From contig CAIIXF020000006.1 of NCBI GenBank assembly GCA_903813345.2, positions 21,151,936-21,215,935 on the forward strand: DNA of 64,000 bases, read 5' to 3'. The DNA comes from Owenia fusiformis (taxonomy: Eukaryota; Annelida; Polychaeta; Sabellida; Oweniidae). The notes beneath the pieces are model-generated. The model did not search any database and had not been told where the DNA came from. It saw nothing but the letters and a program-made list of their open reading frames with translations. Below, piece after piece: positions 58,501-64,000 of the stretch. The translations under genes were made by a program, and so were the position numbers. The stretch's first letter is position 1; the number at the start of each line of letters is the position of its first letter.

Positions 58501-61500
58501 GGACAGTTAACAGGTTTACCAGCAAAAACTTCATAGAGGGACAGATTTTCTAGAAAAAGTGCCCTAAATTTGCGGGATTTCGCGGGACATCCACCTAAAT
58601 TTGCAGGATGTCCCGGGACATTCAAGGGATTTGCGTGATTTGGACTAATGTAAAAGCGTGTAAAAGTACTTGAATCAAACTTTCAGATACTGATTAATCA
58701 AATATAATGCACCGTTACATTGTAACTTAAATAAACGTCAACATAATTTCACAAAATACGCATAGAAATATTATTAAACTTTATTGTAATTTATCAAAAA
58801 CAAAAACCATGCTTGAGGTGTGAGTATCGTAATCTAACACGAAATTCAAAAATTTGGTACAATACTTTGCACTTCTCTGCTTCTGGCGTCGTGACCAACT
58901 ACTACCATACTGTAGGCATGGGCTTTCAATTGAAAGCCCATGATATAGGGGTTCGATTAATCTACATCAAATTATAGGGAATGAGGTTACTTTTCTAGAT
59001 AGGGTTTGTAGAAAAAACCGGGTACCGGGTAGTAAATCCTCCATGCTGGGTTCAAACTTTTTTTTTTATTCCTTCATTCTTATTTATGTACATGTAAATG
59101 TAAATATAAATATGTACATGTAAATGTAATGCAATTAATAATATAAATAAAATTTACATAGACAAACTTGGTACCCGGTCGAAAAACCGGGTACCCAAAA
59201 AACGAAATATACGAATATACAACATAATTAGATCATTAGAAAACGTGTAAGATTTGTTTTGAATTTACAAAAATGTAACTTCCTTCAAAATTGAGCTAGA
59301 AGCTTCAAATAAAAAGCATTTTAAGCCTCTTTTCTTCCTCTATCATCATGGTCATATTTCCATTGGTAATGAAGGGGGAGGGGGTGCGATCGCACCATCA
59401 CACCCTCTCCTGGCTACGCCAATGACAATTGTAAGACGATTTGAATAACAAGACAAATCAATTTTACTCTATTTTCAATGAGTTCGTATGTTGGTACGTG
59501 AACATAACCAATGAAAATATGGTCATGACGATAGAGGAAGAAAAGAGCCTTAAAATATGCTTTTTATTTGAAGCTTCTAGCTCAATTTTGAAGGATGTTA
59601 CATACATTTTTGTAAATTCAAAACAAATCTTACACGTTTTCTGATAATCTAATTATGTTATACTCGTATATTCGTATTTTTCATTTTTTGGGTACCCGTT
59701 TTTTGACCGGGTACCGCCGGGTACCAAGTTTGAACCCAGCATGGAGGATTTACTACCCGGTACCCGGTTTTTTCTACAAACCCTTTCTAGATATCAGCGT
59801 CCATTTATTGTAACTCACGTTTGCTAACATTTGCTCAGTTCTGAGATGAAGGCCACACGGATAGTAAAAAGGCCAACGTTGGAACTATTTGTGACCTACA
59901 TCCCTATTGTCGTAATTAAAATGAAAGTTGAACCCTTCCTCTTTATTTTGATACCAAACAACAGCATGCTAGGTACTTGAAATTAGGTAAACTTTACTCC
60001 TCAAAAGTGCAAAAACTTAGCTTCTTATATAAGATAAGATAATCACCATATAGGGGATTGCAACAATTTTGGAAATTCGCGGAGGTCGAAAGCCTCATTT
60101 GCGGGACTTCGCGGGACATTGCAGGACACGCGAATTAGCCTAATTTTGATCGAATTCGCGGGATAATCCCGCCATTCGCGGGACACTTGACAGCTCTGGT
60201 TTTGTCTATTTGGATGAAACAATATGCAATGAGAGCAAAATTATCTCAATTTTGGCAGACAGTATTATATCACTCAGAAGTGACATGTTTCTGTCAGTTA
60301 TAAAAAGAAGAAAACATTTGAAAAACAGTTCTGATGTGAAATATGAATCTAATATATGAGTGATGTTTTTTGTGAAATGGAAACAGGTCAGTTTGCTTTC
60401 AAGAGTCAGGTCATCCTAGGACATTACCCAAGTTCTTCGTTATACATACTGTATTTTATAATAGCTTCATATATGTGTCTGCACATGTGGTAATATGAAA
60501 GTCAAATTTTTCAAAATCATCCATAATGTTGCAATTTATGATATGTTTATGACCATTTTGCATACCTTGGACAGTATTTGTTAACTTTAAGTTTAGATAT
60601 CCTTAAATTCTAACAATCTTACACATTTTGAAGTAGTGGTATACTGCATGATGTCTTTAAGAAATGGCAGTTTGATGTGGATCTTCCTAAGAGCGGTTAA
60701 CCTTTCAAGATAATAGTCATTTTAGTGTAAAAAACTGAGGTTGTTTATTTAGTCTAGGTTCAGGGGAATTCAAGTCATTGATAACCTTTATATGTTTCCA
60801 CACTGTTTTGAGAATAGCTAGGTGGGTGTAGGTGTTGTAATACAGTCTGTTGAGACAGTGGGAGCTAGATATTGTCTGAACCTGTGAACCTTTCAGATCC
60901 TCTACACCAACCAGTGATAGTATAAGTGATCATGTTTTGAATCTGTAAGCCATTTTATTCATTTCCTGGGAATGTGTTTAGTGAGGGTCTCTCATATTTT
61001 CACCCTTATATGCATGTTCTAAGAAAGGAGTTGATGTTTTAGCTAGACCCAGCATTGATAAGGGGAGTTATGAATCCTTATCCTGTGTCTAAAGAAAAGG
61101 AAGGTGATGGTGTTCAAAGAGTCTTATACTGTTTTTTCTAAATAACTCAGAGATTCTTACAACTAGCTATACCAATGCAAGCATATGATATTTGTAGCAA
61201 ATAATTTTTTCATGGAATTTTGAGTTGATACTACACTGTAGCTGCTGATATGAAGCCATATTAAATTTCAAATTGTTTATTTAGTTATCCAACTTCTGTA
61301 CTATGCATAGTATATCTAAACCAGTATGGACTATATCTGGTACAAAACGCATGTTAAAATGACATCAGACATACAACAGTAGTTCATTGGATATCTTAAC
61401 ATCTGATAAATGGATAACCTTCCCAGCATGATGATTCTTTATAGTTTTATTACATCTGTCATCTGGTTATCTTTGAAATATTTTTAGATTACTGAAATAG

Positions 61501-64000
61501 TAATTGTTGTTTCAGCATAGTTAAGTATTTTATCAACAGGGCTGGTTAACTTCCTGGCAAGAACCCCCCTACATCAATATTGTGCTTCTGCATACTTCAA
61601 ATGCAGTTATATAAACAGGTCTTGGTGTTTATTGGCCTATCTTATCTATTTCTTCCAGAGGAAATGGGATTATTTGACATTTTTAGGATTTGTTTGGAGT
61701 CGGGGCAATCTGTGTGAGGCTCGGTTTTTACTTGGTTCAGTTTTTCATGCATTCGCAAAAATGAAAGTTCTGAAAAAACACACCAAAAAATGGAACCTCG
61801 CGCTAATTGTCCCTAGTGTTTGTTTGTGACATCAATTTTTGTTGGTTTGCATGGTGAACCTATGGAATTGCTTGCCCATTTGCCTGTTTGTCTATGCATC
61901 CATCTGTCTATCCGTTCGTCTCTCTGTTATCTGTCTGTTCACTTATTCTTCCATCTGTCCATCAACAATGTTCTATTGAAATTAAAACACAGGCATTCAT
62001 CTGAATGATCATATCCATTTTATGGGAATCTAAGTTGGTAATTTACACCATTTGTGTTGGCTCCTAATTTTGGAGAAATCTGCTTTTTTGCCCAATGAGG
62101 GAAAGGACTCTATTTTACATGGTTTCGTCGGTTAAGTTAGGTTATCAGTTGATTTTTCATGATTTGTTTCCTTATGGTATCCATCTTATTTATTTCATCA
62201 AGTTTGGGAAGGGGTGGTATACGATATGATTCCTTTGTACAGAATTGTAAGGCTGGACTGTAAATTTGATCATTGGGAAGGGGAGGAACATTTTACACTG
62301 TTACCTTGAGCGTTACTATATGTTGAGTGAGTTTCCTTGTAATAGCCATACTTTTCTCATTGGACTTTGTAATCCTCCCATTTTGCCATTCTAAATGTAG
62401 CTTATTTCTTAAGTTGATGATGTTCCTGCAATCAACTTGCTACACAATGAATTTCTCATATCCACATGTTATTGCTTCAGATTCTAAAGGGACTAAACAT
62501 TGTTAAATATGAAAGCACAAGTCCCAAAAGGAAAACAAGCATTCATACTTAGAGGTGTACCAAGGATTCTTCTAAGGGGTACGTCTACATCTAAAAAACA
62601 GTCTCCATTATCATAGCTTGCACTTGAAGCCTCTAGCGTCACCACTTTTGCCAGAGTACATACTTCTTTCCTATGAGTCTCCCCCCCTTGGATACCCCAT
62701 GATACTGATACTGAAGACATAATTACAATATACGTATATTGATGAACAAATCATCTAGACTACCATAGAGGCTGCCAATACTATTACTATCACCAAAACG
62801 TGTGGATATTGTGCTCAAACATAAACAAGATGAAGCAAACTACTTTTGAAATCATTTTACACAAGTGGTTACAGGTGTAGAATATGGTATTCAATATAGG
62901 GGAGATCATTTGTCATTTAAGAATTCAAGGTGTATCTTCTTCTGCTCCTAGATTTGTTTAGACATTTACAGGAAATACCAAAAAGTTAAGTCACCTCAAC
63001 AAAAAGACTCAACCCAGATGTTTGTACTCTTAAATCATATATGATCTTACCATTACACCGTGATACTCCAAATGTTCATTAATTGTTCCAGTGCATTCTT
63101 TGCATTGAACCATGAGAAGCATAGATTATAGTATATTGTACATACAGATAATCATCCCACCAATTGAAGTTAGTTTAGGGAGAGAAACTGTCTGTCCATC
63201 TGTATGTCTCTCTGGGTGATAACTCAAGTACAGGTTGACAAATTTGGTTCAAATTTTGTAGGCTGAAGCCTTTTGGGAAAAGAACCTCTGTTCTAGAATA
63301 TATTTCCAACATGACTACTCAATTTTGAAATGGCCCTGATCTGATTATTCATAAAAATGTTACCTGAGATAACTCAAATACAAGTCATGAATTTTGTTCA
63401 AACTTAGTGTACTGATGTCATAGCACATGCCCCATAGGGACATATGTTCAAGAAAGGAAGATATAATACCCCAGATTTTATGAATCTCTATGTAATGATG
63501 ATATATTTTGAAATACTTTTATATTTAAATGTATACAGGAAACATGTTTGGTCATATTGTTTTGTTATATGTTTCAGGTTCAGTGGATCTTCTAACAGCT
63601 GTAAATATAAAAGATAAAGATAATGAAGGAGTATCTCCAGTGGTTGGATTGTGTGATTCCAGACCCGGGACTAACGCACCCGATACAGCATTTAAACTCA
63701 CATCAGGACAAACGCTCAGCATTAAAACAGAAAATGTATTCCCATGTAAGTCTAGAACATCCATTTTATTGATGTAGTAAGATAAATATACATACATTTT
63801 CTTCAAAAGTACTGAGAATAAGCTACATACAATGACATAGATAAAATGATCAAATTCACCATGTAGACCTCTACTTTTGATGTACCTTTGTGTTGCTTTT
63901 CAGATGAAATCCCAAAAGATTTTTCCATTATTACTACACTCCGTACTGAAATTGGCAACACAGGCATGCTCTTTTCACTTTTAAATGCCAAGGGGGATGA
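46566..64000 (+). CDS. fibrillar collagen alpha chain, type V/XI-like, 5' part (partial)
   Basis: Exon 1, 46566-46674: the ATG at 46566 has a strong context (A at -3, G at +4); in-frame ATGs at 46557 and 46524 are weaker. It encodes MAAVWRPHTWQSMLAYFIVV and a short tail, a signal peptide with hydrophobic core LAYFIVVILIG and probable cleavage near CSHA. Donor GTAAGT, phase 1. Exon 2, 63578-63745: acceptor TATGTTTCAG, reading GSVDLLTAVNIKDKDNEGVS then GLCDSRPGTNAPDTAFKLTS, phase 1. Exon 3, 63904 to the window end: IPKDFSIITTLRTEIG and MLFSLLNAKGD. This is the start of the laminin-G-like thrombospondin-N domain (TSPN) of fibrillar collagens, matching the 'FPEDFSILTTVR...LFSIYN-G' pattern of V/XI-type chains. 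The protein would be a secreted matrix component. The triple helix and C-propeptide lie outside the window. The 16.9-kb first intron is repeat-rich. Confidence 0.85.
47405..48020. repeat. 29-bp minisatellite in collagen intron 1
   Basis: About 21 copies of 'gttatactcttatgaatcaatgccctggt'. Variants 'gtaatactcctatgaatcagtgccc' appear in two blocks (about 47560-47630 and 47705-47770), showing block duplication inside the array. Confidence 0.9.
48020..57480. other. collagen intron 1, left part, non-coding
   Basis: AT-rich. Contains a dispersed repeat copy at 49240-49395. Open frames up to 93 codons show no motif. No additional collagen exon seen. Confidence 0.5.
49240..49395 (+). repeat. dispersed repeat, copy 2
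   Basis: Shares 'cacgttagatcatggt.ttgggatatat.gg', 'cttacagtttgctttt'-like and 'ggcaccttgtgctt'-like phrases with 36650-36835. Confidence 0.6.
57490..57770. repeat. long hairpin with about 80-bp arms
   Basis: Left arm 57490-57566 'aaaaagaacaataagtcc...cattacatgctcatgtgttttcaacaaaa...ttcaagcgcactt'. Right arm 57689-57770 is its reverse complement with about 10-15% mismatches. A loop of about 120 bp lies between. Could be a foldback element or a transcribed hairpin. Confidence 0.8.
58917..58942. repeat. 26-bp perfect palindrome
   Basis: CATGGGCTTTCAATTGAAAGCCCATG reads identically on both strands. It could be the point where two inverted copies meet, or a protein-binding site. Confidence 0.95.
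59001..59784. repeat. foldback element, about 285-bp arms
   Basis: Starts 'agggtttgtagaaaaaaccgggtaccgggtagtaaatcctccatgctgggttcaaac' and ends with its reverse complement. Inner arms also match ('gtgtaagatttgttttgaatttacaaaaatgta', 'gagctagaagcttcaaataaaaagca'). The left arm carries an extra AT-rich insertion at about 59060-59170. The loop includes 'gggggagggggtgcgatcgcacc'. Confidence 0.85.
60200..63190. other. collagen intron 1, right part, non-coding
   Basis: No exon-like block with good splice sites seen. 61865-61960 is rich in 'tgtctatccgtctgt' words, a degenerate simple repeat. Confidence 0.5.
63190..63480 (+). repeat. two diverged direct repeats ('gataactcaagtacaggttgacaaatttggttcaaa')
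   Basis: Units at about 63215 and 63365, near 150 bp apart, share 'gataactcaa.taca.gt..a.aa.tt.gttcaaa'. A short-spaced repeat just upstream of collagen exon 2. Confidence 0.6.

Larger units (their letters stand above)
58366..60196. mobile_element. candidate composite element with 'gcgggac' repeats at both ends
   Basis: Left edge 'actgtcaaccccc' and right edge 'gggacacttgacag' form a short inverted pair (CTGTCAA). Just inside lie many copies of 'ttcgcgggatttcgcgggac' at 58400-58640 and 60070-60190. The centre holds a foldback unit (59001-59784). Could be one element nested in another. Boundaries are tentative. Confidence 0.4.

Noticed and set aside
59441-59644. 67-codon plus frame
   Set aside because: Lies in the arm of the foldback element; the opposite arm has no matching gene structure.

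Overview
This looks like a stretch of a metazoan nuclear genome. It is AT-rich and intron-rich, with GT-AG exons often under 200 bp, long introns and a heavy load of degraded transposons. A fibrillar-collagen gene at the right edge, frequent 'taggcctac'/'tacatgta' words and the mix of gypsy, hAT, pogo, mariner, piggyBac, Harbinger and LINE debris point to a marine invertebrate. I lean to an ambulacrarian (echinoderm-like) over a lophotrochozoan, with low confidence.

Layout. (1) 1-17 kb is a transposon graveyard, almost all on the minus strand: a gypsy 3' end with an extra ORF between pol and the 3' LTR (1-3.4 kb), a small repeat-containing ORF (3.9-4.4 kb), a spliced ZNF862/KIAA1586-like hAT relic (7.3-9.1 kb), jumbled gypsy gag/RT-RNaseH/integrase pieces (9.8-12.4 kb), a pogo relic (12.7-14 kb), and hAT fragments around a mariner relic (14.1-16.8 kb). 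(2) 17.4-19.1 kb holds two well-bounded non-autonomous DNA transposons, one piggyBac-like (TTAA) and one hAT-like (5-bp target duplication). (3) 19-20.3 kb has exons of an unrecognised minus-strand gene. (4) 23.1-32.2 kb is the most interesting locus: a ten-exon minus-strand gene that I could assemble with every splice phase consistent, giving 484 residues with a ParB/sulfiredoxin-fold-like domain in the middle and an F-box-like motif near the C terminus. Its introns carry hAT pieces, a LINE reverse-transcriptase tail, a 33-bp minisatellite with 363-bp higher-order periodicity and a small MITE. (5) 33.1-34.8 kb, divergent on the plus strand, is a spliced Cys-rich gene or relic of a multicopy invertebrate family, with one frameshift. 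(6) 35.4-36.6 kb is a Harbinger relic with a transposase N-terminal piece and a complete 56-residue Myb/SANT-like ORF. (7) 37.8-46.5 kb is mostly non-coding, with a hAT MITE bounded by a perfect 8-bp duplication, another inverted-repeat element and tandem repeats. (8) 46.6-64 kb is the 5' end of a fibrillar collagen gene (type V/XI-like): a signal-peptide exon, a 16.9-kb first intron full of repeats and foldback DNA, and the first two exons of the thrombospondin-N-like domain, cut by the window edge.

The host genes that look alive are the ParB-like/F-box gene and the collagen gene. The ParB-like gene and the plus-strand gene at 33 kb face away from each other across about 0.5-0.9 kb that may be a shared promoter. 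All assignments are from reading the sequence; no search was run.
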